Source: Caldimonas manganoxidans ATCC BAA-369
GTDB taxonomy: Bacteria; Pseudomonadota; Gammaproteobacteria; Burkholderiales; Burkholderiaceae_C
Direction: 5' to 3'
Length of the DNA: 64,000 nt
NCBI RefSeq assembly: GCF_000381125.1
Contig: NZ_KB905940.1
Coordinates: forward strand, 28,347-92,346
Notes under the pieces: model-generated
What the model saw: the letters and a program-made list of their open reading frames with translations, nothing else
What the model was told of the DNA's origin: nothing
Databases searched by the model: none
Position numbers and translations under genes: made by a program
Part shown: piece by piece, positions 52,801-64,000 of the stretch
Position numbering within the stretch: the stretch's first letter is position 1
Layout of the letters: each line of letters starts with the position of its first letter

Positions 52801-53799
52801 TTCGTCGCGGATTTCTCCGCCAGCGCCGGTAGCGGCGCCCGGAAACGGCGAAATGGCCGTGGGATGGTTGTGCGTTTCCACCTTCATCAGCACATGGGCC
52901 ACTTCGTCGTGGGCAGCATAGCGCGGGGCGTTGGTATAGCCCTGCGGCCGCCAAGCCCGCACCGGGCCGCCTTCCATCACGGCGGCATTGTCGGCATAGG
53001 CCACCACGGTGTGCTGAGGCGCGCGCTGGTGGGTGTTGCGAATCATCGCGAACATCGAGCGCTCCTGGGGCTCGCCGTCGATCGTGAAGTTCGCATTGAA
53101 GATCTTGTGGCGGCAGTGCTCGCTGTTGGCCTGGGCGAACATCATCAGCTCGACGTCGCTCGGGTTGCGCTGCAGACGGCCGAAGGCATCGACCAGGTAG
53201 TCGATCTCGTCCTCCGACAAGGCCAGGCCGAAATCCCGGTTGGCGGCTTCCAGCGCGGCGCGTCCCTGGCCCAGCACATCCACACACTCCATGGGCTTGC
53301 CAGGCTGCGGGTCGAACAGATGGACGCAGGCCTCGCGCTCGAAGGCCACGCTTTCGGTCATGCGGTCGTGCAGTTCGGCGGCCAAGGCCTGCAAGGTGGC
53401 GTCCTCCAGCGGCTTTGCCCCCCGCAACAGCCCGCCTTTGAGCTGCAGGCGATACTCCGTCACGCGCTCGATGCGTTTGACCGCCAGGCCACAGTTGTGG
53501 GCGATGTCCGTGGCTTTGGAAGCCCAGGGCGACACCGTGCCCAAGCGGGGCATCACCACCACGAGCGCACCATCGTCGGCAGCGGTGTAGGGCTCGCCGT
53601 AATCGAGCAAGGCCGCCAGCTTGTGTTGCGCCTGCGGCGTCAACGGGCCGTCACACCATACCCAGTGCACATGGCGGGCGCTCAGGCCCACGATTTGTGG
53701 AGCGATGGCCTGCAGGCGCGGCAGCAGCGCTTGGGCCCGAAAGGCAGACAGGGCATTGCCGCCCTCGAAGTGCAGGAGGTGTTTGGCTGAAGCAATCAC
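49813..53799 (-). CDS. purL: Phosphoribosylformylglycinamidine synthase, large single-chain form
   Basis: 1328 residues, the proteobacterial all-in-one PurL. Order: N-terminal PurS-like domain, two ATP-binding AIRS domains, and a C-terminal glutaminase. The glutaminase nucleophile is in GVCNGCQMM and the His/Glu pair in MMPHPERVF. It converts FGAR to FGAM in purine synthesis. The start at 53799 is a GTG with a weak ribosome binding site, supported by the normal N terminus (residues after it match [11 protein letters not shown]). Confidence 0.93.
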   Translation of the reverse strand: MIASAKHLLHFEGGNALSAFRAQALLPRLQAIAPQIVGLSARHVHWVWCDGPLTPQAQHKLAALLDYGEPYTAADDGALVVVMPRLGTVSPWASKATDIAHNCGLAVKRIERVTEYRLQLKGGLLRGAKPLEDATLQALAAELHDRMTESVAFEREACVHLFDPQPGKPMECVDVLGQGRAALEAANRDFGLALSEDEIDYLVDAFGRLQRNPSDVELMMFAQANSEHCRHKIFNANFTIDGEPQERSMFAMIRNTHQRAPQHTVVAYADNAAVMEGGPVRAWRPQGYTNAPRYAAHDEVAHVLMKVETHNHPTAISPFPGAATGAGGEIRDEGATGRGAQPKAGLTGFSVSNLHLPGTDEPWEREPYGKPAHIASALQIMIDGPLGGAAFNNEFGRPNLGGYFRVYEQEVDGVRRGYHKPIMIAGGLGRIREGLTHKLPFGEGTLLIQLGGPGMRIGMGGGAASSMAAGVNAAELDFDSVQRGNPEIQRRAQEVINHCLGLGEKNPILAIHDVGAGGLSNAFPELVDGAGLGATFDLRKVPLEESGLAPKEIWCNESQERYVLAVDPAGLPLFEAMCARERCPFAVVGVATSDKTLVLEDGPGGQRAIDMPMEVLLGKPPRMHRDVQRVVRRSSPLDLTGVSLRQAAFDVLRHPTVASKRFLITIGDRTVGGLSHRDQMVGPWQVPVADCAVTLADYTGFRGEAMSMGERTPLAAVDAPASGRMAVAEAITNLLAAPIELARVKLSCNWMAACGEPGEDAALYDTVKAVGMELCPALGISVPVGKDSLSMRTRWRDGEVDKQVTAPVSLIVSAFVTLDDVRGTLTPQLKDGDTTLLLVDLGQGRQRLGGSILAQTLGAFGGEVPDLNDPALLKSLVAAVNELRALGWLLAYHDRSDGGLWATVCEMAFAGRRGVSLNVDLLVTESDGIADSRAEYGDSKNWTQQVSERRNELTLRALFNEELGVVLQVPTARRDDAMAVLRRHGLSRHSHVIGKPNDRGTVEVWRDAKAVFSAGLRELHQVWDEVSWRIAMLRDNPACAQAEHDAVGDPADAGLQVKPSFDPSEDVAAPFLNLTRPKVAILREQGVNSHVEMSYAMDQAGFDTYDVHMSDLQAGRARLDQFQGLVACGGFSYGDTLGAGEGWARSILFNPQLAEQFAAFFQRSDSFALGVCNGCQMMAALSSIIPGTAAWPRFTRNRSEQFEARLSQVEVLDSPSIFFTGMAGSLLPIAVAHGEGFADFSRRGDAKAVHVAMRFVDSQGRPTEAYPANPNGSPGGLTAVTTADGRFTVMMPHPERVFRNIQMSWTSGDPAAFSPWMRMFRNARRWVG

Positions 53800-53921
53800 G
53801 TGGGGAACTCGTGCGCAGTGGAGCGGCCGCCCGGCCTGGCATTTCCCGGCCTTGCATGCGGCGAAGGAAACCGGACGTAAAAGCGGGATTTTACCGGGGT
53901 GATGGGTTCACAGCCGTGGCC

Positions 53922-53930
53922 TGAGATAAT
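53922..53930 (+). promoter_or_regulatory. Putative extended -10 promoter of map
   Basis: TGAGATAAT: an extended TGn plus GATAAT hexamer (53925-53930), six bases before the ATG at 53937. A normal start site would fall at the A of the ATG, so map could be leaderless. No Shine-Dalgarno sequence is at useful distance. The extended element may make up for the missing -35. Confidence 0.5.
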
Positions 53931-53936
53931 CCAGGC

Positions 53937-54746
53937 ATGAGCATCACCATCAAGACGCCCGAAGATCTCGAAGGCATGCGTGTGGCCGGCCGCCTGGCCT
54001 CGGAGGTGTTGGACTACCTCACGCCGTATGTCAAGCCCGGCGTCACCACGGCCCATCTGGACAAACTCGCGCTGGACTACATCGAGAACGTCCAGGGAGC
54101 GACTTCGGCGACGGTGGGCTATCAGCCCCCCGGCTATCCACCCTTCCCGGCGGCGATCTGCACCTCGGTGAATCATCAGGTCTGTCACGGCATTCCGAAC
54201 GACCGGCCGTTGAAGAACGGGGACATCCTCAACATCGATGTGACCGTCATCAAAGATGGCTGGCATGGCGACACCAGCCGCATGTTCATCGTGGGCGAGG
54301 GATCGATCGCCGCGCGGCGCCTGTGCCAGATCACTTATGAAGCCATGTGGCGTGGCATCGCCAAGGTCAAACCGGGGGCCCGGCTGGGCGACATCGGCCA
54401 TGCGATCCAAACCTTCGTCGAGAACGCGGGCTATTCGGTGGTGCGCGAGTTCTGTGGCCATGGCATCGGTCGCAAGTTCCATGAAGAGCCCCAGGTGCTG
54501 CATTACGGCCGCCCCGGTACGCTGGAAGAACTCGTGCCGGGCATGGTCTTCACGATCGAGCCCATGGTCAACGCCGGGCGACGCGAGATCCGCGAGATGC
54601 CCGACGGCTGGACCATCGTGACGCGCGATCGCTCGCTATCGGCCCAATGGGAGCACACGGTGGCGGTCACGGAGACCGGCTACGAGATCCTCACACTGTC
54701 GGCCGGCTACCCGCCGCTGCCCGATTTCATCCGAACGACCACCTGA
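53937..54746 (+). CDS. map: Methionine aminopeptidase, type I
   Basis: 269 residues. Metal ligands are visible as Asp in [19 protein letters not shown], His in [13 protein letters not shown], Glu in TIEPMVN and Glu in [11 protein letters not shown]. It removes initiator Met from new proteins in step with the deformylase gene found further along in the window. It is divergent from purL with 137 bases between, and glnD starts 14 bases after its stop. Confidence 0.94.
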   Translation: MSITIKTPEDLEGMRVAGRLASEVLDYLTPYVKPGVTTAHLDKLALDYIENVQGATSATVGYQPPGYPPFPAAICTSVNHQVCHGIPNDRPLKNGDILNIDVTVIKDGWHGDTSRMFIVGEGSIAARRLCQITYEAMWRGIAKVKPGARLGDIGHAIQTFVENAGYSVVREFCGHGIGRKFHEEPQVLHYGRPGTLEELVPGMVFTIEPMVNAGRREIREMPDGWTIVTRDRSLSAQWEHTVAVTETGYEILTLSAGYPPLPDFIRTTT

Positions 54747-54760
54747 GACGGAGAGCCCGC

Positions 54761-57391
54761 ATGGCCGTTGGAAGCACCGCGGCGCAGGCCACGCCGGTCC
54801 AGGATAGTGCGGCCCGACTGGCACAGCTGCGCGCGCAGTTCCGGCAAGGCAAGCAAGCCTTGTTGCAGGCATTTCGGGAGGCTCGCCCCACTGCCGCGGC
54901 GGCCACTCGGTTGGTACGCGATCTCTGCCGCCATGTGGATCAGGCCTTGGTCGGCCTGTGGAAGCAGGCCGATCTCCCCGCTGGGGCGGCCTTGGTCGCC
55001 GTGGGGGGGTACGGGCGCGGCGAGCTCTACCCCTACTCCGACGTGGACGTGCTGGTGCTGTTGCCCGACGAAACGGAGTCGGGCCTCCAGGACGACGCCG
55101 CCAGAAAGGCCGGCATCGAGGGCTTCATCACGGCCTGCTGGGACATTGGCCTGGAGATCGGCTCCAGCGTGCGCAGCGTCCAAGACTGCCTGGACGAGGC
55201 CGCGCGCGACGTGACCGTGCAGACGGCCTTGCTCGAGTCGCGCTTGCTGTGCGGCTCGCGCCGTCTGTACCAACGCTTTTGCAAGGCCTTCGATGCACGC
55301 CTCGATGCGCGCGCCTTCCTACGCGCCAAGACGCTGGAGATGCGGCAGCGCCATCAAAAGTACGAAGACACGCCCTACTCTCTGGAGCCCAACTGCAAGG
55401 AAAGCCCCGGCGGCTTGCGCGATCTGCAAGTGATCATGTGGGTGGCCAAGGCCGCCGGTCTGGGCCGGACTTGGTCGGCCCTGGCCGCCCGCGGGCTCAT
55501 GACCCCCTTCGAGCTCAAGCAAGTGCAGCGCAACGAGGCGTTACTGCGTCTGATTCGCGCCCGGCTGCACGTGGTGGCCGGGCGACGCGAGGATCGCTTG
55601 GTCTTCGACTTGCAGACCGCGGTGGCCGAAAGCTTTGGCTACCAGCCGACCAAGGCCCGGCGCGCCTCCGAAGCGTTGATGCACCGCTACTACTGGGCAG
55701 CCAAGGCGGTGGCTCAGCTCAATTTGATCCTGATGCTCAACATCGAAGAGCGCATCCTGGGCTCGCAACACACGCCCATGCGCGCCATCGACGAGCAGTT
55801 TCTGGACCGCGACGGCCTGCTCGAGGTGGCCAGCGACGACCTCTATGAGCGTGATCGCCACGCCATCTTGCGTACCTTCCTGGTCTACCAGCAAACCCCG
55901 GGCATCAAGGGCTTGTCGGCGCGCACCTTGCGCGCGCTGTACAACGCCCGTGGGCTGATGGATGCGGAATTCCGCCGCGACCCGGTCAACCGTGCCACGT
56001 TCATGCAGATCCTGCAGCAGCCACTGGGCCAGACCCATGTGCTGCGGCTGATGAACCAGACGTCGGTGCTGGGGCGCTACCTCTGGGTGTTTCGGCGCAT
56101 CGTCGGTCGTATGCAGCACGACCTGTTCCACGTCTACACCGTGGATCAGCACATCCTGATGGTGTTGCGCAACGTGCGGCGATTCTTCATCCCCGAGCAT
56201 GCGCACGAGTATCCGTTTTGCTCCCAGCTGGCCTCGCAGTTCGACCGGCCTTATGTGCTGTATGTGGCCGCCCTGTTCCACGACGTGGCCAAGGGCCGCG
56301 GTGGGGACCACTCCGACCTGGGGGCCATCGAGGTGCGGCGTTTCTGCCGCGATCATGGCGTGCCGAAGGAGGATGCGCGCCTCATCGAATTCTTGGTGCA
56401 GCACCACTTGACGATGTCGCGTGTCGCCCAGAAGGAGGACCTCAGCGACCCGGAGGTGGTGGCCGGATTTGCCCGGCTCGTCCAGACCGAACGCCGCCTC
56501 ACTGCGCTGTACCTGCTGACCGTGGCCGACATCCGTGGCACCAGCCCGAAGGTGTGGAACGGCTGGAAAGGCAAGCTGCTCGAAGACCTGTATCGCCTCA
56601 CCTTGCGCGCCCTGGGCGGGGCGCAACCCAATCTGGCCGCCGAGATCGAAACACGCAAGCAAGAAGCGCTGCAAATGCTGGCGCTGTATTCGATGCTGCC
56701 CGGCGTGCAAGAACCGCTGTGGCAGACCCTGGAGCTGAGCTATTTCGCGCGGCATGAAGCGGCCGACATCGCGTGGCATGCCCGCGCCTTGTGGCGCCAC
56801 GTGGATGCCGGCTACGCCGTGGTCAAGGCACGGCCTTCGGCGGCTGGTGACGGACTGCAAGTGGTCGTGTATGCCCCCGACCAAGATGATTTGTTTGCGC
56901 GCATTTGCGGCTACTTCGACAGCGCCGGTTTCAACATCCTGGATGCGCGCATCCACACCACACGCACCGGCTACGCGTTGGACACCTTCCAGGTCATCAC
57001 CACCAACCTCGACCTGCACCACCGCGACCTGATCTCGCTGGTCGAAAGCCAGTTGCTGCAAGCCCTCAGCCGCGACGGACCGCTGCCCGAACCCAGCCGA
57101 GGGCGTCTGTCGCGGCGGGTCAAGTCGTTTCCGGTGCAGCCGCGCGTGTCGTTGCGTCCGGATGAGCGTGCTCAGCGCTGGTTGCTCACGGTCTCGGCCA
57201 GCGACCGCTCGGGTTTGCTGTATTCCATCGCCCGGGTGTTGGCCAAATACCGCATCAATGTGCAGCTGGCCAAGATCACCACGCTGGGCGAACGGGTCGA
57301 AGACACGTTCCTGATCGACGGACCGGCCTTGCAGCAATCCAAGGTGCAACTCGCGATGGAATCGGATCTGCTCGATGCGCTGGCTGACTGA
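54761..57391 (+). CDS. glnD: PII uridylyltransferase / uridylyl-removing enzyme
   Basis: 876 residues. Nucleotidyltransferase [19 protein letters not shown] (about 82-100), then the PII-UTase helical part, HD domain [17 protein letters not shown] (about 505-521) and two ACT domains (about 697-770 and 803-876) that sense glutamine. It uridylylates and deuridylylates PII to set nitrogen status. GGAGAG precedes the ATG at 54761. The last 17 bases overlap the MscS-like gene. Confidence 0.94.
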   Translation: MAVGSTAAQATPVQDSAARLAQLRAQFRQGKQALLQAFREARPTAAAATRLVRDLCRHVDQALVGLWKQADLPAGAALVAVGGYGRGELYPYSDVDVLVLLPDETESGLQDDAARKAGIEGFITACWDIGLEIGSSVRSVQDCLDEAARDVTVQTALLESRLLCGSRRLYQRFCKAFDARLDARAFLRAKTLEMRQRHQKYEDTPYSLEPNCKESPGGLRDLQVIMWVAKAAGLGRTWSALAARGLMTPFELKQVQRNEALLRLIRARLHVVAGRREDRLVFDLQTAVAESFGYQPTKARRASEALMHRYYWAAKAVAQLNLILMLNIEERILGSQHTPMRAIDEQFLDRDGLLEVASDDLYERDRHAILRTFLVYQQTPGIKGLSARTLRALYNARGLMDAEFRRDPVNRATFMQILQQPLGQTHVLRLMNQTSVLGRYLWVFRRIVGRMQHDLFHVYTVDQHILMVLRNVRRFFIPEHAHEYPFCSQLASQFDRPYVLYVAALFHDVAKGRGGDHSDLGAIEVRRFCRDHGVPKEDARLIEFLVQHHLTMSRVAQKEDLSDPEVVAGFARLVQTERRLTALYLLTVADIRGTSPKVWNGWKGKLLEDLYRLTLRALGGAQPNLAAEIETRKQEALQMLALYSMLPGVQEPLWQTLELSYFARHEAADIAWHARALWRHVDAGYAVVKARPSAAGDGLQVVVYAPDQDDLFARICGYFDSAGFNILDARIHTTRTGYALDTFQVITTNLDLHHRDLISLVESQLLQALSRDGPLPEPSRGRLSRRVKSFPVQPRVSLRPDERAQRWLLTVSASDRSGLLYSIARVLAKYRINVQLAKITTLGERVEDTFLIDGPALQQSKVQLAMESDLLDALAD

Positions 57392-57968
57392 GCTGAAGAC
57401 ACATCTGCCCGCCTGGATGCTGGAGTGGCTGGATATCATCATTCCAGCCACCCAGGTGCTTCTGATCCTGTTGGCCGCCTACCTGCTGCGCGCCGCGCTG
57501 CGTCTGGCCATCAAGCGGGTCTGTGCGCACTACCAGTTGCCTGCCGAAGTGCACATGGGCGCGCGGCGTGTGCTGGGCTTCCTCGTCTATGCCGCAGCCA
57601 TCCTGTTGATCCTGGAGCGACTGGGGGTCTCGGGCAGCGTGCTGTGGTCGGCCTTCACCGGCTTTGCGGCCGTGGCCGCCGTGGCGTTCTTCGCCGCATG
57701 GAGCGTGCTGTCGAACATTTTCTGCACGATTCTGATCTTCAGCACTCGGCTGTTTCGTCTGCACGATCACATCGAAGTCCTGGAAAGCGGCGACAAGCCC
57801 GGTCTGAAGGGGGTGGTGATCGACATCAACGTCGTCTACACCACGCTGCTGGAAGATCAGGGCACCAAGCTGCAAGTGCCCAACAACTTGTTCTTCCAAC
57901 GCATGGTGCGACGGGGACGGCCGCCCGCCGGGCCCGAAGGCACGACCTCGGATGATTTCGGCGATTGA
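57375..57968 (+). CDS. Short MscS-like mechanosensitive channel protein
   Basis: 197 residues. Three N-terminal membrane helices (about 20-40, 65-85, 88-118) lead to the pore helix [26 protein letters not shown] (part), and a beta domain follows, ending at [10 protein letters not shown]. The C-terminal alpha/beta vestibule of E. coli MscS (286 aa) is missing, so this is a truncated-type member. It should open under membrane tension. The ATG lies inside the end of glnD (17 bases), implying co-translation. Confidence 0.8.
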   Translation: MRWLTELKTHLPAWMLEWLDIIIPATQVLLILLAAYLLRAALRLAIKRVCAHYQLPAEVHMGARRVLGFLVYAAAILLILERLGVSGSVLWSAFTGFAAVAAVAFFAAWSVLSNIFCTILIFSTRLFRLHDHIEVLESGDKPGLKGVVIDINVVYTTLLEDQGTKLQVPNNLFFQRMVRRGRPPAGPEGTTSDDFGD

Positions 57969-57982
57969 GCGGCGCGGGGCCC

Positions 57983-59239
57983 TCAAGCGGCTTGGCGATC
58001 GGGCTGCAGCCGCAAGGCTTGCGTGGCTGCCAGCGCGCGGCCGAAGGCGGCCACGGCTTCGTCCAGTTGGGCCGCAGTGATCGTCAGCGGCGGCGCGAAA
58101 CGCACCACGGTGTCGTGCGTGTCCTTGCTCAGCACGCCTTCGCGCATCAAGGCTTCACACACGAGACGGGCATGCGCGAATTCCCGGTCGATTTCCACGC
58201 CGACCAGCAACCCTTTGCCCCGCACCTCGCGGATGGCCGGATGGCGCAGCGTCCGCAGTCCTTGCATCAGGCGCTCGCCCAGATGCGCGGCGCGCTCGCA
58301 CAGCCCTTCGCGCTCGAGCAGCTCCAACGCGGCCAGACCCACCGTCGCGGCCAGCGGATTGCCGCCGAAGGTGCTGCCATGGTCGCCAGGGCGGAACACC
58401 CCCATCACTTCTTCTCGCGCGCAGAAGGCCGACACGGGCAACAACCCACCGCCTAGAGCCTTGCCCAGTGTGAGACCATCGGGCACCACGCCCTCGTGCT
58501 GGCAGGCCAACACACGCCCGGTGCGCCCCAGGCCGGTTTGCACTTCGTCACAGATCAACAGCACGCGATGCCGGGTGCACAGTTCGCGCGCGGCGCGCAA
58601 ATAGCCCGGCGGCGGCACGATGATCCCGGCTTCGCCCTGGATGGGTTCGACCAGAAAGGCCACGGTGTTGGGCGTGATGGCCCGCTCCAGGGCCGCGATG
58701 TCGCCATACGGCACCGACGCGAAGCCCGGCGCGAAAGGGCCAAAGCCGTCGCGGTATTGCGGTTCACTGGAGAAGCCCACGATCGTGGTCGTGCGTCCTG
58801 CAAAGTTGCCCTCGGCCACCAGGATACGGGCCTGTCCTTCAGGCACGCCCTTGACCTTGTAGCCCCATTTGCGCGCGGCCTTGATCGCCGTCTCGACGGC
58901 CTCCGCGCCAGTGTTCATCGGCAACGCACGGTCCATGCCCGTGTCGCGGCACAAGCGGGCCAAGAAGGGGCCGAGGCGATCGGTGTGGAAAGCGCGGGAG
59001 GTGACGGCCAGCCGAGCGGCTTGCTCGGTCAGCGCCTGCACCAGCACCGGATGGCTGTGGCCGAAACTGACGGCCGAGTAGGCCGACATCATGTCCAGAT
59101 AACGCCGCCCGCGGTCATCCCAAAGGTAGACCCCCTGCCCACGCACCAGGGTGACCGGCAGTGGGTGGTAGTTGCGTGCACCGAAACGCTCTTCGAGTTC
59201 GCGCGGGCTGGCGGTGAGGTCGGCTTGACGCAAGGACAT
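57983..59239 (-). CDS. rocD: Ornithine--oxo-acid aminotransferase
   Basis: 418 residues, class III PLP aminotransferase. GRRYLDMMSAYSAVSFGHSHP, NTGAEAVETAIKAARKWGY, NFAGRTTTIVGFS, ICDEVQTGLGRTG and TLGKALGGGLLPVSA (PLP Lys) match ornithine aminotransferases rather than acetylornithine or GABA enzymes. It transfers the delta-amino group of ornithine to 2-oxoglutarate, giving glutamate semialdehyde. GGAGACA precedes the ATG at 59239. It is divergent from an Lrp-type gene, likely its regulator. Confidence 0.88.
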   Translation of the reverse strand: MSLRQADLTASPRELEERFGARNYHPLPVTLVRGQGVYLWDDRGRRYLDMMSAYSAVSFGHSHPVLVQALTEQAARLAVTSRAFHTDRLGPFLARLCRDTGMDRALPMNTGAEAVETAIKAARKWGYKVKGVPEGQARILVAEGNFAGRTTTIVGFSSEPQYRDGFGPFAPGFASVPYGDIAALERAITPNTVAFLVEPIQGEAGIIVPPPGYLRAARELCTRHRVLLICDEVQTGLGRTGRVLACQHEGVVPDGLTLGKALGGGLLPVSAFCAREEVMGVFRPGDHGSTFGGNPLAATVGLAALELLEREGLCERAAHLGERLMQGLRTLRHPAIREVRGKGLLVGVEIDREFAHARLVCEALMREGVLSKDTHDTVVRFAPPLTITAAQLDEAVAAFGRALAATQALRLQPDRQAA

Positions 59240-59291
59240 GTCTGTCTCCACGGAATCATTGGTGATATGCCTCACTCTAGGCGTGGCAAGA

Positions 59292-59306
59292 GGAAATTTG
59301 ATTTCC
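59292..59306. promoter_or_regulatory. Lrp-type operator candidate between rocD and the regulator
   Basis: GGAAAT-TTG-ATTTCC is a perfect 6-3-6 inverted repeat, 15 bases in all as in typical Lrp/AsnC boxes, 52 bases upstream of rocD. A second pair, TTGTTG (59309-59314) and CAACAA (59335-59340), lies beside it. The whole 109-base gap is AT-rich compared with the rest. Confidence 0.6.
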
Positions 59307-59348
59307 ATTTGTTGTAGAAAATGACAAAATCTCGCAACAATATTTCAT

Positions 59349-59843
59349 ATGCCAGCGCACACCATGCCAGCCCCTCCTGCCCACGACCTGGACGCCATCG
59401 ACCGAAGGGTGCTGGAGGTGCTACAGACCGACGGCCGCATCAGCAACGTCGATTTGGCCTCGCGGGTGCATTTGTCGGCGCCGCAGTGTCTACGCCGCGT
59501 GCGCTCGCTCGAGGAACGTGGCGTGATCCGTGGCTATGCGGCGCAGGTCGATCGCCAGGCGCTGGGGCTGACGGTGATGGCGTTCGTCGGCTTGACCATC
59601 GACCGCGAACAGTTCACCCGCGTGCGCGAGCTGGAAAAGGTGTTTCAAGATTTTCCCGAGGTCATCGAGTGTCACTCGGTCTCGGGAGATCACGATTACT
59701 TGCTCAAAGTGGTGGCCCCCGATCTGCGCACGCTGTCGCAGTTTCTCACCGACCGCTTGATGCAAGTCCCTGGGGTGGACAATGTGCGCTCCACCATCTG
59801 CCTGGAAGAAATCAAGCCGCCATCGGCGCTGCCAGTGGGCTGA
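59349..59843 (+). CDS. Lrp/AsnC-family transcriptional regulator
   Basis: 164 residues. A helix-turn-helix (LDAIDRRVLEVLQTDGRISNVDLASRVHLSAPQCLRRVRSLEERGVI, fragments) and a C-terminal RAM ligand domain (FPEVIECHSVSGDHDYLLKVVA). Members sense amino acids. It is divergent from ornithine aminotransferase and likely activates it with ornithine or arginine as ligand (inference from position). A second ATG at 59364 is possible. Confidence 0.9.
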   Translation: MPAHTMPAPPAHDLDAIDRRVLEVLQTDGRISNVDLASRVHLSAPQCLRRVRSLEERGVIRGYAAQVDRQALGLTVMAFVGLTIDREQFTRVRELEKVFQDFPEVIECHSVSGDHDYLLKVVAPDLRTLSQFLTDRLMQVPGVDNVRSTICLEEIKPPSALPVG

Positions 59844-59849
59844 TCGGGG

Positions 59850-60386
59850 TCAGTCGTCGGTGGTCGCATCCAGCCCGGGAAACAGCACCGACGTGAAGCC
59901 GAAGCGGGTGAAGTCGCGCACTCGCATGGGGTAGAGCTTGCCGATCAGGTGATCGCATTCATGCTGCACCACCCGGGCGTGGAAGCCCTCGGCCTCGCGC
60001 TCGATGCGTCGCCCCTGCACATCGAAACCGCTATAGCGAATGCGGGCAAAGCGCGGCACCACACCGCGCAGGCCGGGCACGGACAGGCATCCTTCCCAGC
60101 CCTCCTCTTCCTCATCGGTCAGCGGTTCGATGTGCGGATTGATCAGCACCGTCTCGGGCACTGGCGGCGCCTCGGGGTAGCGATCATTGCGGGTGAATCC
60201 GAAGATCACCACCGCCAGGTCCACCCCGATTTGAGGGGCGGCCAAACCGGCGCCGTGGGCCGCACGCATGGTGTCGAAAAGATCCTGCACCAAGGCATGC
60301 AACTGCGGCGTGTCGAACTCACGCACAGGGCGTGCCACCCGCAACAAGCGAGGGTCGCCCATCTTCAGAATCTCGCGCACAGCCAT
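59850..60386 (-). CDS. def: Peptide deformylase
   Basis: 178 residues. All three motifs are present: [18 protein letters not shown] and [12 protein letters not shown], giving the metal site of Cys and two His with the catalytic Glu. It removes the formyl group from new proteins. GGAGA precedes the ATG. It starts two bases after the ligA stop and is convergent with the Lrp-type gene. Confidence 0.94.
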   Translation of the reverse strand: MAVREILKMGDPRLLRVARPVREFDTPQLHALVQDLFDTMRAAHGAGLAAPQIGVDLAVVIFGFTRNDRYPEAPPVPETVLINPHIEPLTDEEEEGWEGCLSVPGLRGVVPRFARIRYSGFDVQGRRIEREAEGFHARVVQHECDHLIGKLYPMRVRDFTRFGFTSVLFPGLDATTDD

Positions 60387-60387
60387 C

Positions 60388-62523
<2,136 letters not shown>

Positions 62524-62559
62524 TTAAGCTGAGGTCATCGTCACCGGGGGGCCTCCACC

Positions 62560-63727
62560 ATGTCCGAATCCTTCGATTTCGATCTGCTCACCTTGGGTGC
62601 CGGCTCGGCCGGCGTGGCAGCTTCGCGTCGCGCCGCCGCGCATGGCGCCAAAGTCGGCATCGTGGAGGCCTCTCGCGTGGGCGGCACCTGTGTGATCCGC
62701 GGCTGCGTTCCGAAAAAGCTGCTGATGTATGCCGCCCAGTATGGCGATGCTTTGCGCGAAGCGGCCGAGTACGGCTGGGACCTGGCCGGGGCGGCCCCCC
62801 GCTTCGAGATGGCCCGCTGGGCCGCTCGCAAAGCCGCCGAGATCGATCGCTTGGAAGGGGCGTACCGCCAGTGGCTCGCCCACGCCGGCGTGACCCTCAT
62901 CGAGGGACGGGCCCAGGTGGTGGGCCCCCACACAGTGCAGGTAGGCCCCCGCACGCTACGCGCGCGCCGGCTGCTGATTGCCACCGGGGCCACCCCGGTG
63001 CGCGACAGCATCCCAGGCATTGCCGCCTGCCCCACGTCGGATGAACTGCTGGATCTGCATGAACTTCCCAGCGATGCCACCGTGATCGGCGCCGGATACA
63101 TCGCGCTGGAGTTCGCCAGCATCCTGGCCCGGCTGGGAGTGCGGGTGCGCCTGGTGCATCGGGCGGACTTGCCGCTACGCGGCTTCGACCAAGACCTGCG
63201 GCAACGCGTGGCCACCGCCTTGGACCAGGCAGGCATCGAGCGCTTGGCAGGCCAAGGCGTGAAGGCCGTGCATGGCGAGCCAGGCCGCTGGGTGGTGGAG
63301 CTGGCCGATGGTCGCCGTCTGGCTGCGCGCTACGTGCTCAATGCAACGGGCCGACGGCCCAATACGGCGGGATTGGGGCTGGAGACGCTGGGCATCGTGC
63401 TGCGCGCCAACGGCGCGGTCCCGGTCGATGAACGGCTGCAAACCTCGGCCACCGAGGTCTATGCCATCGGCGATGTGACCGACCGCCTCAACCTCACCCC
63501 CGTGGCCATCGCCCAGGGGCGCGCGCTGGCCGACGCGCTGTTTGGCCCCACGCACCGCTTTCCCGATTTGAGCATGGTGGCCACGGCTGTGTTCACCTTG
63601 CCGCCAGTGGGCACGATCGGTCTGACCGAAGACGCGATGCGCCAACGACGCCGGCCCTACCGGGTCTACGAGGCCGACTTCCGGCCGATGCGCCATGCCT
63701 TCTTTGGAGGTGCCGAGCGCTGCTACA
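62560..63727 (+). pseudogene. gor: Glutathione reductase, truncated by an IS insertion
   Basis: 389 residues remain of about 450. The FAD-binding start (TLGAGSAGVAASRRAAAHGA), redox-active disulfide GGTCVIRGCVPKK, NADPH domain (VIGAGYIALEFASILARLG) and AIGDVTDRLNLTPVAIAQGR are intact. The reading stops at GGAERCYM, where the IS481-family end begins (63728); the frame runs on to a stop at 63762 adding ten foreign residues. The C-terminal dimer domain with the HPT catalytic His is lost, so activity is not expected unless the other half is used. Confidence 0.85.
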
Positions 63728-64000
63728 TGTCGAATCCCGGACGATCATATGGTCGCTTGTGAAACATATGCGGATGTGTGCGATGCCAGTCCTTCATGGC
63801 TTGCATGGGTGTGCGGGCGTTGAGTGCGGCCTGAGGCAGATGGTGGTTGTACAGCCAAGCGTAGCGCAACAGGGTGCGCTGCAAATCCTCGCCACTGACG
63901 AAGTGGTGGCTTTTGAGCACTTCTGCGATTCGGCCGTTGAAGCGCTCCACCATCCCGTTGGTTTGAGGCCGACGCACCCGGGTGAGCCGATGCTCGATGC
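63723..64000 (-). CDS. IS481-family transposase, C-terminal part (cut by window edge)
   Basis: About 92 residues of the C terminus. EHRLTRVRRPQTNGMVERFNGRI carries the final Glu of the DDE catalytic triad (in NGMVERF, quoted in part), and LLRYAWLYNHHLPQAALNARTPMQAM is the typical tail of IS481-like integrase-core transposases. The N terminus lies past position 64000. Its stop codon TAG (63725-63723) lies outside the element's apparent end, in gor sequence. Confidence 0.85.
   Translation of the reverse strand, partial: IEHRLTRVRRPQTNGMVERFNGRIAEVLKSHHFVSGEDLQRTLLRYAWLYNHHLPQAALNARTPMQAMKDWHRTHPHMFHKRPYDRPGFDM
63728..64000. mobile_element. IS481-family insertion sequence, right end only
   Basis: The element begins with TGTCGAATCCCGG (63728 onward) where gor is interrupted, and continues past the window edge. 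TGT is the usual outer end of IS481-family terminal repeats. The far end and target duplication are out of view, so copy length and orientation of the partner repeat are unknown. Confidence 0.8.

Noticed and set aside
55541..57451. 636-codon leftward frame opposite glnD
   Set aside because: glnD has full catalytic motifs on the plus strand; the complement has none.

Overview
The window is a GC-rich (roughly 65%), gene-dense chromosomal segment. Gene content and order point to a betaproteobacterium of the order Burkholderiales, close to Comamonadaceae. The pointers are the run mltG-tmk-holB-pilZ-tatD, a DUF4936 gene next to an NRDE gene, a complete propionyl-CoA/methylmalonyl-CoA set, and a LivFGHM-type transporter embedded in beta-oxidation genes. 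Assignment is by recognition of protein motifs and synteny, not by database search. No rRNA, tRNA, CRISPR array, prophage or riboswitch was recognised, and no gene-free stretch exceeds 300 bases.

Layout. 1-2386: end of bioB, then tesB, a LysE exporter and an exported peroxiredoxin. 2474-11650: a leftward propionyl-CoA module (methylmalonyl-CoA mutase, MeaB, carboxylase beta and alpha subunits, a VOC protein that is probably the epimerase, then a phosphoribosyltransferase). A GntR-type regulator is divergent from it, with a TATAAT box buried in a perfect inverted repeat between them. 11736-16335: leftward housekeeping operon mltG-tmk-holB-pilZ-tatD-ankyrin. 16404-24872: ygfZ, DUF4936, NRDE protein, a hotdog-thioesterase/GNAT fusion, an HSL-type hydrolase, an iron alcohol dehydrogenase, a CNNM/CorC-type membrane protein, a patatin and a Cu/Zn superoxide dismutase lipoprotein. 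24944-27268: tex.

27358-45163 is the most coherent accessory block: sixteen genes on the minus strand. They encode an acyl-CoA ligase, a five-gene branched-chain-type ABC importer, a FadB-like enzyme, a thiolase, two acyl-CoA dehydrogenases, two SDRs, a PaaI thioesterase, an MDR reductase and two small proteins. It reads as uptake, CoA activation and beta-oxidation of an unknown carboxylic acid. Two nearly identical sites (consensus AACGRTCGTTCGA) lie about 40 bases upstream of the ligase and of the FadB-like gene, suggesting one regulator for both ends. Its acetyl-CoA and propionyl-CoA products could feed the methylmalonyl module.

45344-57968 runs mostly rightward: selO-msrB, yciB, bolA and a parvulin chaperone, then (leftward) a DUF1624 membrane protein and purL, then map, glnD and a short MscS-like channel. 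57983-62478: ornithine aminotransferase with a divergent Lrp-type regulator, then def and ligA. The window ends with gor, cut about 60 residues short by an IS481-family element that runs off the edge.

I did not find a clearly new defence or mobile system. The best leads are the catabolic block with its paired operator, the operator-promoter overlap in front of the mutase, three genes whose -10 boxes sit exactly six bases before the start codon (possible leaderless mRNAs), the LivF ATPase with Arg in place of the Walker A Lys, and the IS-disrupted gor.
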